DNA of 64,000 nucleotides from Nitrosarchaeum sp. (GCA_002737445.1 NSIR01000002.1:152573-216572), one strand, 5' to 3'; positions 25,600 to 34,543 are shown, counted from the stretch's first letter. Notes: a model not told the origin generated them from the letters alone. Program-made: numbers and translations.

Positions 25600-26156
25600 A
25601 ACAATTCTCTAACAGTTTCTTTTGCAATATGAATCACTTGTGTTGCATTAAGATTATCAGTATCAATAATTTTATCAAATACAGATATATCATTTCCAAA
25701 ATCAAAATTATATAATTTTCGATATAATTCACGATTTTTATCATATCTAATTTTTGTAATTTCATATGCTTCTAAAGAAGTCATATTGTCTCTACCTTGC
25801 ATTCTTTTTGAACTGCTATCATGCGAACCGGCTAACCAAATTTTGATACCATTATTCACAAGCCATGGAAGAGTATAACTTGTTATGACAGTTCCACCTT
25901 TGTTAAAAAGTTCAATTAATTTATCATCTACTTTTTTATCAAATTCAGAATTGTTTTCTCTTTGACTAAGAAATTTCATACCATTTTCAGTATCCCACCA
26001 ATCATCACCAATGGCATTAAATCCATGCTCCTTTGCCATTTCTTTTAAAATATCACCACCACTAAGATATGTTAAATTAAATTCAGTTGCCAATCCTTTA
26101 GCTACAGTGGTTTTTCCAACAGCCGGAGGACCAGAAATTACAATTGACTTGGTCAA
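25596..26156 (-). CDS. cmk: Cytidylate kinase, archaeal type
   Basis: It phosphorylates CMP and dCMP. The P-loop GPPAVGKTT is at residues 9-17, followed by the short lid and CMP site typical of the 180-residue archaeal type (RMQGRDNMTSLEAYEITKIR). It overlaps both neighbours by 4 bp, which indicates tight coupling in the secY-adk-DUF106-cmk-cbf5 run. Confidence 0.92.
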   Translation of the reverse strand: MTKSIVISGPPAVGKTTVAKGLATEFNLTYLSGGDILKEMAKEHGFNAIGDDWWDTENGMKFLSQRENNSEFDKKVDDKLIELFNKGGTVITSYTLPWLVNNGIKIWLAGSHDSSSKRMQGRDNMTSLEAYEITKIRYDKNRELYRKLYNFDFGNDISVFDKIIDTDNLNATQVIHIAKETVRELL

Positions 26157-26794
26157 CTAGGACTCATTGATGTTTTTGTTAGTTTCATAATAATGCCACT
26201 AAATGCGATTGAAGCTAGGAAATACCAAGCCCAAAGAAATAGAGCGTTTTCTTGGTTAGCACATACGTCTTCAGGGTTTGCTGCTTTTGCGGCAGTACAA
26301 GTTAAATCAAAAAAACCACCAGGAATTACGTTAAGAGAAATTGGAGATTGAGCTACAAGATGTGAAAATAATACAGGTAAGACAAAGTAAAATATCAAAA
26401 TTAAAGGAACAAAAGTAATCATCATTGGTCTCATGTTCATTTGCATCATTTCCATAGACATTTTGTTCATGTAAGATGATTTTTTATTTAAAGTGTTAAT
26501 CTTTTCTTGATCCTTTGATCTCATTGCAGACATTCTTTCTTTTTGCCAAGAACGTGTCTCTTTCATTATTCGTTGTAATTTTGTTTGATCAACCATTTTT
26601 TTTCTCACTAATGCATTGAAAATATTTAAGAGAATTCCAAAACCAGTTACACCAAACGCGGTTAGAATTACACCTTTTACCCATGGATCAGCACTTCCCA
26701 TTACTGCACCATTGCCAGCACCAAGAAATCCAAAAATACCATTATCTTCAAGAAATACAGAGTCCAAAAACAAAAATATAAAATTAAAATCCAT
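26153..26794 (-). CDS. DUF106 membrane protein (EMC3/TMCO1/YidC superfamily)
   Basis: Archaeal DUF106 proteins are membrane insertases related to YidC and eukaryotic EMC3. Three membrane segments are visible (about residues 38-60, 125-150 and 185-205), with a charged cytoplasmic coiled coil between the first two (QTKLQRIMKETRSWQKERMS). An extra hydrophobic N-terminal stretch (FNFIFLFLDSVFLE) precedes TM1. Its place between adenylate kinase and CMP kinase after SecY is conserved across archaea and fits a translocation role. Confidence 0.9.
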   Translation of the reverse strand: MDFNFIFLFLDSVFLEDNGIFGFLGAGNGAVMGSADPWVKGVILTAFGVTGFGILLNIFNALVRKKMVDQTKLQRIMKETRSWQKERMSAMRSKDQEKINTLNKKSSYMNKMSMEMMQMNMRPMMITFVPLILIFYFVLPVLFSHLVAQSPISLNVIPGGFFDLTCTAAKAANPEDVCANQENALFLWAWYFLASIAFSGIIMKLTKTSMSPS

Positions 26795-26795
26795 T

Positions 26796-27386
26796 TTACA
26801 GTCCTATCGCCTTAATTATTTTATCAGCCACTTCATCAATCATCCCTTCACGATTTAATACATGTTTTACCGGAGAGCCTGAAATAACAGCACATGCAGA
26901 AATCATACCAGATTGTATATCTAATTCTTTTTTAATATTGTCAATTGAGATATTATCTCTATTTCGAGTGGTGTCTTTCATACGTCTATTGTATATTTCT
27001 TCAGGCTTTGCTGAAACAGAAACAAAATTGGAGGGTTTAAGAATTTGCAACACGTGATCAGGTAATCCAGGATAGCATCCCTCACTAGAATTGATAAAAG
27101 CGTGGGTATCAATAATGACCACATCGTCTTTTAACATTGCAAGCTTTTCAGCAGCAATTTTTTGAAGATTTTTTTGTTCGGATAAAGGTAATTTTCTTAA
27201 TTCGTCTCTATCTTTAATGCCATTTTCTTTTGCAACTTCAAACATGATACTTCCAAAACTGTTAAGACTGACACTTTTGTTTTGATGTTTTAAAATTTCA
27301 GTAATTTTTATCAGCAATGAAGTTTTTCCAACACCTGGTATTCCTACCACTACAACTTTTCTACTTTCTGCCAAGCAATGCACCAA
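26796..27386 (-). CDS. adkA: Adenylate kinase, archaeal type
   Basis: It converts AMP plus ATP to two ADP. The 196-residue product has the P-loop GIPGVGKTSLL (about residues 16-26) and the archaeal lid-less architecture. The ATG region overlaps the end of secY by 26 bp, so an internal start is possible, but the first strand KVVVVGIPG needs to be included. Confidence 0.93.
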   Translation of the reverse strand: MVHCLAESRKVVVVGIPGVGKTSLLIKITEILKHQNKSVSLNSFGSIMFEVAKENGIKDRDELRKLPLSEQKNLQKIAAEKLAMLKDDVVIIDTHAFINSSEGCYPGLPDHVLQILKPSNFVSVSAKPEEIYNRRMKDTTRNRDNISIDNIKKELDIQSGMISACAVISGSPVKHVLNREGMIDEVADKIIKAIGL

Positions 27387-28791
27387 GACGAGGCATTACA
27401 ACTTCAACTTGTTCTCTTACTAGTTGTGTGTAATAATTGATTAGAATATCCACCATAAGTAAAATTCCAATTCCTCCACCAAATACTCCTAAAACATCAG
27501 ATACTCCAGCTAACAAACCCAAAATTATAGAACCGATAATGGTAACAGATGGGATATATTTTGCAAGTAATGCCTCTACAGGTGCATTAGATCTTCTAAA
27601 TCCAGGAATTTGTACATCTGCATCAAGTAAATTTTGAGCTGCACTCTTTGGCGATAAGCCACCTAGTTCAACCCACAATCTACCAAATAAGACCACAATT
27701 CCAACCATAAACAAAACGTAACCTATAGCTCTTCCGGGATCCAAAGCTGCAACTTCTAATCCTCTTGGTGGAGTGACATAGTAAATAATTCCTCCAATCG
27801 GAGTAGAAGGACTAGTAGGATCGAATTGACCTAGAACATTCATGAATTGATTATTGTTTCGAGGGTTAAAGTTTGCCCATAACATCTGACCAAGAAATAC
27901 AGCATTTGCAGTTAGAGCAGATGCCAAAATGACTGGAATGTTTGAAGTATACAACATTTTGATTGGATATACTGCAGAGAAACCTCTGTATTTTGTAGAA
28001 ACGATTGGAATTTCAATTTTCATTCCTTGTGTAAATACTAGAATTAAAAGAACTCCGGCAGTTAGACATAATCCAAATATGCTAGGCAATTGGTTCGAGC
28101 GGAATAAAATATTTGAAACATCTCCACTCATAATGGATTGACCAATGTATGGTATGATACCAATAGTACCGCCATCACCTGCAGGTAACGGACTGAATAA
28201 GCTCCATAAAATTTGCTGTGCAACACCTGCCATAATGAATAAACTGATTCCACTACCAAGTCCCCAACCTTTCTGAACTAATTCATCTAAGAACATAATG
28301 ATAATCGATGCAGCCATCAATTGACCAATCATAACATACAAGACATACGGTTCGGGTACACCTGCACCATAAACAGCAGTTGCATATACGATTGATTCAG
28401 CAACAATTACAATGTATGTTACCAGTTTAGTAGCAGTTTGAAAGATTCCTCGTTCTTCTGGTTTTTTAAAATCAAATTTTAGAATATCTGAACCTTTCAA
28501 TAATTGCATTAAAAGACCTGCAGTAACAATAGGTCCAATTCCTAATTCTGTAAGAGTTCCCTGTTGAGATGCAAAAATGACTCTAGCAAATTGTAGAAAA
28601 TCAAATGCAGGTGTTGTTGATCCAAATAATGGAGTTTGCCCCATCACCATGTAGATGAGTAATGCAATACCAGACCAAATTAATTTAGTTTGTAGTGATA
28701 TCTTTTTTTTTGGTTTTGGTACTTGCGGAATGTATGGTTCAGCTTTGAAAACAACTTTTCTGATAAGAGTGGTGATTGTACCTTCAGCCAT
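27361..28791 (-). CDS. secY: Preprotein translocase subunit SecY
   Basis: This is the channel subunit of the Sec translocon, with about ten membrane segments across 476 residues. FARVIFASQQGTLTELGIGP carries the plug-region pattern and KGWGLGSGISLFIMAGVAQQ is the diagnostic TM5 segment. SecE is encoded at 40151-40300. It overlaps L15 by 8 bp and adenylate kinase by 26 bp. Confidence 0.96.
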   Translation of the reverse strand: MAEGTITTLIRKVVFKAEPYIPQVPKPKKKISLQTKLIWSGIALLIYMVMGQTPLFGSTTPAFDFLQFARVIFASQQGTLTELGIGPIVTAGLLMQLLKGSDILKFDFKKPEERGIFQTATKLVTYIVIVAESIVYATAVYGAGVPEPYVLYVMIGQLMAASIIIMFLDELVQKGWGLGSGISLFIMAGVAQQILWSLFSPLPAGDGGTIGIIPYIGQSIMSGDVSNILFRSNQLPSIFGLCLTAGVLLILVFTQGMKIEIPIVSTKYRGFSAVYPIKMLYTSNIPVILASALTANAVFLGQMLWANFNPRNNNQFMNVLGQFDPTSPSTPIGGIIYYVTPPRGLEVAALDPGRAIGYVLFMVGIVVLFGRLWVELGGLSPKSAAQNLLDADVQIPGFRRSNAPVEALLAKYIPSVTIIGSIILGLLAGVSDVLGVFGGGIGILLMVDILINYYTQLVREQVEVVMPRLGALLGRK

Positions 28792-29209
28792 TATCAGCTA
28801 ACACCTCTCCCCCTACTGATTTAATTTTCTCTTCGGCAGTTGCAGTAAATCTTTCGACTTTGACGGTGTATTTGTTTAATATTTTACCGCCACCTAGGAG
28901 TTTATCATATCCAGCGGTTGTTAGGTCTATGATTTTCTTTCCTCCTTCATCTTTACCAAATTTTGAGAATAGATCATCTAGATCACGGACACTAGCCCAT
29001 TTTCTTGTGATAATTGGGTGAGGTGGATGAGTAGAATCGTGTCCAAAATGATCTGGATTTTCTTTTAGTAAAGTACTAAAATGATATTTATGCAATCCTG
29101 CAATTCCAAGTCCACCTTTGTGACCACTTGCACGGTGTTGACCAACTTGTCCCCATCCCATATGACGTCCGCCTCGTAGTCTTCGTGTTTTTCTTAATCT
29201 AGTTGCCAT
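28784..29209 (-). CDS. rpl15: Ribosomal protein uL15
   Basis: A 141-residue large-subunit protein with the basic N-terminus RKTRRLRGGRHMGWGQVGQH and GHKGGLGIAGLHKYHF, as in archaeal L15. It lies between L30 and SecY in the standard spc order; its stop overlaps the start of secY. Confidence 0.95.
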   Translation of the reverse strand: MATRLRKTRRLRGGRHMGWGQVGQHRASGHKGGLGIAGLHKYHFSTLLKENPDHFGHDSTHPPHPIITRKWASVRDLDDLFSKFGKDEGGKKIIDLTTAGYDKLLGGGKILNKYTVKVERFTATAEEKIKSVGGEVLADNG

Positions 29210-29210
29210 T

Positions 29211-29678
29211 TTACATCATATTCCTCACTAAGGTTCCGAGATCTTTGTTTAGTCCAAGTATTCCTTTTTGTCCATACAATTTTTTTGTACTTCGTTTGAA
29301 TCCATATCTTGGTGGAGCTAAAGCAAACCAAGGTTTTAGAGGTTTTAATTTAGAAAGTGTTGCTTTTCCTTCAGCTAATGCAGAACCAAGTGCTTCAGTA
29401 CTATCAAATCCAAGTTCTTTAAGATCAGCTAAGGTAATTTTTTTATATCCATCTTTTCTTGCTTTTTTATCAATTAATTCTATTGCTAAAGATGTCTCAA
29501 GTGGAATCCAAGTTACATAATGTTTCACTTTGTTTAACATTCCCAAAGTATTGTCTTTAGCAGGTAAAATTGTAGCCCTATATTTTTTATCCAATTTCAG
29601 TAAAGTCATTGTAGTAGTTGCCCAATAAGGACAATCGGCTTGACCTTTGATTCTAACTACGAGATATGCGTTGACCAT
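29211..29678 (-). CDS. rpl30: Ribosomal protein uL30
   Basis: The 155-residue archaeal/eukaryotic long form of L30 (L7-type), with YLVVRIKGQADCPYWATTTM at the start and APPRYGFKRSTKKLYGQKG near the end. It lies four bases after S5 and one base before L15. Confidence 0.95.
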   Translation of the reverse strand: MVNAYLVVRIKGQADCPYWATTTMTLLKLDKKYRATILPAKDNTLGMLNKVKHYVTWIPLETSLAIELIDKKARKDGYKKITLADLKELGFDSTEALGSALAEGKATLSKLKPLKPWFALAPPRYGFKRSTKKLYGQKGILGLNKDLGTLVRNMM

Positions 29679-29682
29679 TTTA

Positions 29683-30441
29683 TTAACCCTGACTAAATGT
29701 CTGTTTTAGACAATCCAAGATAGCTTTTGAAGTTGAATTCATTGTTGGCGTAGAACCTGTTGCAGTTGTCCATGCATCTTTAAGACCCGCTAATTGTAAT
29801 AATCGTTTAATTTTACCACCTGCTACTAATCCCAATCCACGAGGTGCTGGAATTATTTCAATTGTAACACTTCCACCTTTGCCTCGAATCTTAAATGGAA
29901 CAGAATGTTTTTTATCACATCTACATTCCCAACTACCACAACCTAATTTGATAGGACTTACGTTGAGAAGAGCTTGGTTTGTTGCTTTTTCAATTGCAAT
30001 TCTCATTTGTTTAGATTTACCTTGACCGACTCCCAAGTAACCATTTTCATTTCCAGTTGCAACTATTGCTTTGAATCGAGTAGATTGTCCATTAGAGGTC
30101 ATTTTTTGAATAATACCCACATCAATAACTTCACTTTTTAAATCAGGAAGTAATTTTTTAATTATACCAGCTTCTTGAATTCTTAAACCATCTTGAATAA
30201 TTTCTTCAATTGAAGTAATTTCTCCAGATGCTACTTTTTTTCCTAAAATTGTTTTTGGTATCCAAGGTTCCTCTTCTGGTTCTCTTTTTGGTCTTCTAGT
30301 TTGTGCACCAGGTTTACCTCCACCATATGTTTTTTGACCACCAGGGCCACCACGACCACCAGGGCCACCACGACCACCAGGGCCACCACGACCACCAGGG
30401 CCAGATTTTCCAGCAGGTTTACTTTGTGTTGTTTGACTCAT
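29683..30441 (-). CDS. rps5: Ribosomal protein uS5 with Gly/Arg-rich N-terminal repeat
   Basis: The S5 core starts at about residue 55 (PWIPKTILGKKV) and shows the RNA-binding RFKAIVATGNENGYLGVGQG and IPAPRGLGLVAGGKIKRLL. An N-terminal extension of about 50 residues contains GGRGGP repeated between residues 13 and 35, then a basic stretch TRRPKREPEEE. Such an RGG-like tail is uncommon in archaeal S5 and could bind RNA. The gene is in the standard L18-S5-L30 order. Confidence 0.94.
   Translation of the reverse strand: MSQTTQSKPAGKSGPGGRGGPGGRGGPGGRGGPGGQKTYGGGKPGAQTRRPKREPEEEPWIPKTILGKKVASGEITSIEEIIQDGLRIQEAGIIKKLLPDLKSEVIDVGIIQKMTSNGQSTRFKAIVATGNENGYLGVGQGKSKQMRIAIEKATNQALLNVSPIKLGCGSWECRCDKKHSVPFKIRGKGGSVTIEIIPAPRGLGLVAGGKIKRLLQLAGLKDAWTTATGSTPTMNSTSKAILDCLKQTFSQG
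30336..30403. repeat. 18-bp tandem repeat inside the S5 gene
   Basis: The unit GACCACCAGGGCCACCAC occurs three full times and once partially (units start at 30336, 30354, 30372 and 30390). It encodes the GGPGGR hexapeptide on the minus strand and is strikingly GC-rich in this AT-rich region. Confidence 0.9.
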
Positions 30442-30442
30442 T

Positions 30443-30925
30443 TCATTTTACCTCTGTATCAATAACAGATTTAATTTTTGAAGTATCATTTTTTACTGTA
30501 AGATGTTTTCCTTGAATTCTATCATCAGATGGAAATGTTTCCGGATCTGCTGGGACCTTAACACCTGCATCAACAACTCCTTTGAGAGCAGCTGCCATTC
30601 GTTGTGTGTATCTTCTAGTGCCAGTATACAAAATAGCATCTTTGGCACCATTACCAAGAGCTTTCTTTCCAGCAAGATAACCAGTCAAGTATGCAGCAGA
30701 TATGCTTTTTCTTGAACCCTTCCATCCTTTTGTAAGTAAATAGCTAGAGTGTGCAGATGCAATTACCTTATCGCCAGTCATGCCAGGTTTTAAAACTTGT
30801 ACTTGAGTATTTTGATTACTGATATGAACTGTAATAAAATCACGCTTACCAATCAATAATGTTCCACGTTTTTTGTAATTGGTCTTTTCTTCTCTCAATC
30901 TTCGAAGAATATTTGAATATGCCAT
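30443..30925 (-). CDS. rpl18: Ribosomal protein uL18
   Basis: A 5S rRNA-binding large-subunit protein of 160 residues. RLREEKTNYKKRGTLLIGKR at the N-terminus and LAGKKALGNGAKDAILYTG in the middle are diagnostic. It heads the shortened spc operon; L32e and L19e, which usually precede it, are about 7.4 kb away on the other strand. Confidence 0.95.
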   Translation of the reverse strand: MAYSNILRRLREEKTNYKKRGTLLIGKRDFITVHISNQNTQVQVLKPGMTGDKVIASAHSSYLLTKGWKGSRKSISAAYLTGYLAGKKALGNGAKDAILYTGTRRYTQRMAAALKGVVDAGVKVPADPETFPSDDRIQGKHLTVKNDTSKIKSVIDTEVK

Positions 30926-30961
30926 CTATAGAACACGAGTTTGAAACTGCTCTTATATACG

Positions 30962-31873
30962 TTAAGCGTGAATTATGGAAGCAAGTAAAGCTTTTTGAGT
31001 ATGAAGTCTATTTTCTGCCTCATCCCAAACAACAGATTGCGGACCATCAATTACAGATGATGTAACTTCATTTTCTCTTTTTGCCGGAAGACAATGCATG
31101 AATATTGCATTGTGAGAAGCATGATTCATCAAAGTTTGATTGATCTGATATTTTGGTAGAAAATGTTTTATTCTTTTTGGATCGTTTGTATGAATTGAAG
31201 TGTATGTGTCAGTTACAACAACGTCAGCGTTTTTAATTGCAATGATAGGATCTACCGTTAAATCAATATCAATAAATTTTTCAGATTCTTTGAGAACCAT
31301 TTTGTTAGGTTCGAATCCTTTCGGAGTTGCAATTGACAATTTAACATCAGATAAAGCACATCCATAAATCATTGAATTGCATACATTATTTCCATCACCA
31401 ATCCAAGCAATTTTCAATCCTTTGATTTTACCTTTTTTTTCTTTAATGGTCATAAAATCTGCTAAAATTTGACAGGGATGAAAAGAATCAGATAGCCCAT
31501 TAATGACAGGCACTGTGGATGATTTAGATAATTTTTCCAACAGACTATGATCATAAACTCGAGCCATAATACAATCAGTATAACGTGACAGAGTTTTTGC
31601 AGTATCTTCAATTGATTCGCCTCGTGACAATTGCATTTCATCAGATGAAAGATTTATTGCGTGTCCACCTAATTGATACATTCCAGTTTCAAAGCTAATT
31701 CGAGTTCTAGTAGAGGGTTTTTGGAAAATCATTGTAAGTGTTTTATTTTTCAATAAAGGTTTAGTTCCATTTTTCAATTCTTTTTTAAGCAAAATAGAAT
31801 AATCAATTAATTGTGTAAATTCTTTTGGGGTCAATTCCGCCAAAGTCAGTAAATCTTTTGTTTTGAGTTTCAT
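30962..31873 (-). CDS. argF: Ornithine carbamoyltransferase
   Basis: It makes citrulline from carbamoyl phosphate and ornithine in arginine synthesis. The carbamoyl-phosphate motif is QKPSTRTRISFE, HPCQILADF follows, and the ornithine loop is FMHCLPAKRENEVTSSV. The 303-residue length is standard. The start overlaps the ftsY stop by 4 bp (ATGA), so this metabolic gene appears coupled to ftsY. Confidence 0.95.
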   Translation of the reverse strand: MKLKTKDLLTLAELTPKEFTQLIDYSILLKKELKNGTKPLLKNKTLTMIFQKPSTRTRISFETGMYQLGGHAINLSSDEMQLSRGESIEDTAKTLSRYTDCIMARVYDHSLLEKLSKSSTVPVINGLSDSFHPCQILADFMTIKEKKGKIKGLKIAWIGDGNNVCNSMIYGCALSDVKLSIATPKGFEPNKMVLKESEKFIDIDLTVDPIIAIKNADVVVTDTYTSIHTNDPKRIKHFLPKYQINQTLMNHASHNAIFMHCLPAKRENEVTSSVIDGPQSVVWDEAENRLHTQKALLASIIHA

Positions 31874-33246
31874 TTCTTAAAGAATCCAAATACACCTCGA
31901 TTCTTTTTAAATTTTTCTTCTTCTTTATCTTGTTTGTGTTTCTTATCAATAATTTCTTCTGTTTTAGATGAATCTTCTTCAAATTCATTATTAGTTTTAT
32001 TATTTATTTTTGATTCACTTGGTTTTGGTCTACCCTGCTTAATCCATTGACGAATTTTTATTCCAAGTTTAATTGCTTGATCATCATTTTCAGGTGGAGG
32101 GATCTCATATAATTCAGAATAATTAAAAATATCATTATCAGTAATTCCTGTAAAAGGATCACTTGAAAAAGATCCATTAAGTTCTGGTGTTAATTCTGGT
32201 GTTAATTTTGGTGTTAATTCTGGTGTTAATTCTGGTGTTAATTCTGGTGTTAATTCTGGTGTTAATTCTGGTGTTAATTCTGGGGTTAATTCTGGTGTTA
32301 ATTTAGGTATGTCAGTAATTTTGCTAATATTGATTTCAGATAAAGAACCAAAGACGGTTTGTAGAAAAATTTCTTTATCAAAGGATTTTAGATCTTGATA
32401 CTCTTGTCCAACACCAAGATAAAGTACTGGTGTTGATGTGATTTTTACAATAGATAATGCCGCACCTCCACGGGCATCCGCGTCACTTTTTGTTAAAATA
32501 GATGCATTAAATTTTACATGTTCAAAAAATTCGCGGGCTTGATTTACAGTGTCATTTCCAGCTAAAGAATCACCAACAAAAAATTTAAAATCAGGATTTA
32601 CAACCTTGGTAATTTTAGCAATTTGTTCCATCAAGTTTTTACTAGTTTGCATTCTGCCTGCAGTGTCAATTAATACACAATCCATTTTGTGTGATTTGGC
32701 ATAAAGAACGGCATCTCGAGCTACAGCCGCAGGATCAGAGTTATAATTTTGAGCAACCAATTTCAAATTTAATCTATTTGTATGTTCACGTAATTGTTCA
32801 ATAGCTCCAGCTCTAAATGTGTCAGCTGCTGCTACCACAATAGAATATTTTGCTTGTTGTAACATGTATGCAATTTTTGCAAGAGAAGTAGTTTTTCCAG
32901 TTCCATTAATTCCTACAAAGAGAATTAAAAATGGCTCACCTGTTTTCTTTTTTTCATTAATTTTTTCAAAAAGATCAATAGTGCCTGCAGCATCAAATAA
33001 TGATGAGATACTAGAGATCAAATTATTCTTGACAAATTTTTCAATGTCATTTTTAGTTATTTTTGAACCGATTAAATTATTTTTTAAATCTAATTTAATG
33101 GAATCTATAACTTCACTAGCTACATCGGATTCAAGAAGAGAAAGTTCTAGATCATAAAGAATTCCATCTATATCTTTTTCATTAAGTTCTTTTTCACCGA
33201 GACTTTTCGCTGCATTTGAAAATGCGTTGCGAAGATTATCAAACAT
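31870..33246 (-). CDS. ftsY: SRP receptor FtsY with a C-terminal repeat extension
   Basis: FtsY is the GTPase that docks ribosome-SRP complexes at the membrane. The N domain (about residues 1-100) and G domain follow: P-loop GINGTGKTT (112-120), ADTFRAGAIEQL (141-152), DTAGRM (194-199), LTKSDADARGGAA (251-263). Residues 311-458 are an extra tail: ten tandem LTPE/LTPK repeats (316-355), a loosely conserved segment, then a charged run ending RGVFGFFKK. The FtsY N-terminus usually carries the acidic/basic membrane-targeting part; here such a part is at the C-terminus. Prefoldin alpha lies three bases upstream. Confidence 0.95.
   Translation of the reverse strand: MFDNLRNAFSNAAKSLGEKELNEKDIDGILYDLELSLLESDVASEVIDSIKLDLKNNLIGSKITKNDIEKFVKNNLISSISSLFDAAGTIDLFEKINEKKKTGEPFLILFVGINGTGKTTSLAKIAYMLQQAKYSIVVAAADTFRAGAIEQLREHTNRLNLKLVAQNYNSDPAAVARDAVLYAKSHKMDCVLIDTAGRMQTSKNLMEQIAKITKVVNPDFKFFVGDSLAGNDTVNQAREFFEHVKFNASILTKSDADARGGAALSIVKITSTPVLYLGVGQEYQDLKSFDKEIFLQTVFGSLSEINISKITDIPKLTPELTPELTPELTPELTPELTPELTPELTPKLTPELTPELNGSFSSDPFTGITDNDIFNYSELYEIPPPENDDQAIKLGIKIRQWIKQGRPKPSESKINNKTNNEFEEDSSKTEEIIDKKHKQDKEEEKFKKNRGVFGFFKK
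32182..32301. repeat. 12-bp tandem repeat inside ftsY
   Basis: Ten in-frame copies of TTCTGGTGTTAA (plus-strand reading), two with one substitution (32206-32217 and 32278-32289). On the coding strand each copy encodes LTPE, or LTPK in the copy at 32206-32217. Near-identity at the DNA level points to recent slippage and likely length variation between strains. Confidence 0.95.
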
Positions 33247-33249
33247 TAT

Positions 33250-33675
33250 CTATCCTAAAGGAGGTTGTGATGATTCTTGCATGAGTTGATTCATTTGTTC
33301 TTTACCTTGTTCTAATCGTGCTAAAACTTCCTGTTTTTTTACAGATGTATCTTGTAATGCAACTTGTATTTCTTTAATTCTTGCTTCAAGATAATTAATA
33401 GATGAATCATATGTTTTCTCCACTGCGATTCCAGCACCTATATTCAAAACAATTTTGTCACTGGATAAAATTTTTGTTTGCACATAAGTTCCCATACCAA
33501 TTGGAACCAAAGTGTCAGAATTAGGTTTCTCACGTAGTGCCTTTATAGATTCAATTGCAGATACAGCTTCGCGAAGTACACTAAGAAGTGTTCCTTCTCG
33601 TTGAGTTAAATCAGTAAAGTAGGTTTCAAGCATTTGCATTTGATGCATAAATTGTTGCGCATGTTCTTCACTCAT
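33250..33675 (-). CDS. pfdA: Prefoldin alpha subunit
   Basis: A 141-residue chaperone subunit: an N-terminal helix (QQFMHQMQMLETYFTDLTQR), a two-hairpin centre (TLVPIGMGTYVQTKIL, then KIVLNIGAGIAVEKTY) and a C-terminal coiled coil. The pfdA-ftsY order is conserved in archaea, but the L31e, aIF6 and LX genes often linked to it are absent here. Confidence 0.94.
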   Translation of the reverse strand: MSEEHAQQFMHQMQMLETYFTDLTQREGTLLSVLREAVSAIESIKALREKPNSDTLVPIGMGTYVQTKILSSDKIVLNIGAGIAVEKTYDSSINYLEARIKEIQVALQDTSVKKQEVLARLEQGKEQMNQLMQESSQPPLG

Positions 33676-33700
33676 TTACAACAAATTACATAGAGTTGGT

Positions 33701-33712
33701 TATAAATTCATT
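33701..33712 (-). promoter_or_regulatory. TATA-like promoter of pfdA-ftsY-argF
   Basis: The minus strand reads GAATTTATAACC, centred about 30 nt upstream of the pfdA ATG at 33675. The rest of the 171-bp gap to the superoxide dismutase gene is very A/T-rich; I see no further gene in it. Confidence 0.45.
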
Positions 33713-33846
33713 CATAGAAAAATACAAGGAAAAAAAATAAATGGATAAAATTAAGATAAATTAAAAATTACTAATAAATTTTAAAAAAATATCAAACAAA
33801 CGAATCATAGATAATTAGAATAAATAATAAAAAAATAAGAATTAAC

Positions 33847-34467
33847 TTATTTTACATTGGAGAATCTATTTTCTACCTCATCCCAATTTACTACATTCCA
33901 CCATGATGCAATATAGTCCGGTCTTCGGTTTTGGAATTTTAGATAGTATGCATGTTCCCATACATCACAGCCCAAAAGTGGTACTAGTCCTTCAGTTCTT
34001 GGACTGGTTTGATTTGGCATAGATTTGTATTCAACTTTTTTAGTTGAAGTATTGAATACCAACCATCCCCAACCACTACCTTGAATTACTGTAGATGTTG
34101 ATGAAAATTTTTCCTTAAAGTCAGCAAAGCTTCCAAAGGAACTGTTGATTGCATCTGCAATTGATCCTCCAGGTTCTCCGCCACCATTTGGTTTCATGCT
34201 ATTCCAAAATAGCTTATGATTGTCATATCCACCACCATTAAAATTAATGGCACCTCTTTGTCCTTCTGGTACTTCATTTAGATTTGACAAAATATCCAAG
34301 ATATTCTTATTCTGTATTTCGCTTGGACAACTTTCTAGTGCGGCATTAAGTTTGTCTGTGTATGTTTGGTGATGTTTTGTATGATGTATCTCCATTGTTT
34401 TTGCATCAATGTGAGGTTCCAATGCATCATAAGCATATGGTATTTTCGGAAGTGTGTATTTTTCCAT
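33847..34467 (-). CDS. sod: Fe/Mn superoxide dismutase
   Basis: It converts superoxide to peroxide and oxygen. Metal ligands are in MEIHHTKHHQTYTDKLN, NHKLFWNSM and DVWEHAYYLKFQNRRPDY, with the family segment GSGWGWLVF. From the ATG at 34467 the protein starts MEKYTLPKIPYAYDALEPHI, the usual N-terminus, and a TATA element sits about 26 nt upstream. An in-frame ATG at 34482 adds five residues. No export signal, so cytoplasmic. Iron versus manganese is not decided. Confidence 0.95.
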   Translation of the reverse strand: MEKYTLPKIPYAYDALEPHIDAKTMEIHHTKHHQTYTDKLNAALESCPSEIQNKNILDILSNLNEVPEGQRGAINFNGGGYDNHKLFWNSMKPNGGGEPGGSIADAINSSFGSFADFKEKFSSTSTVIQGSGWGWLVFNTSTKKVEYKSMPNQTSPRTEGLVPLLGCDVWEHAYYLKFQNRRPDYIASWWNVVNWDEVENRFSNVK

Positions 34468-34487
34468 GTCATGGATTAACATTTATT

Positions 34488-34498
34488 CAATTTATTGC
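34488..34498 (-). promoter_or_regulatory. TATA-like promoter of superoxide dismutase
   Basis: The minus strand reads CAATAAATTG, about 26 nt upstream of the ATG at 34467, which supports the shorter start for sod. Confidence 0.4.
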
Positions 34499-34543
34499 TT
34501 TAGGACACAATTGATTTTTACCTGATTAAAATATCGTAAAAAT

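Noticed and set aside
31308..31325. GGTTCGAATCC-like T-loop suggesting a tRNA
   Set aside because: It lies inside argF in a well-conserved coding region, and no acceptor, D or anticodon stems can be paired around it.
32182..32301. CRISPR-like array
   Set aside because: The 12-bp units have no spacers and are in frame as LTPE codons of ftsY.
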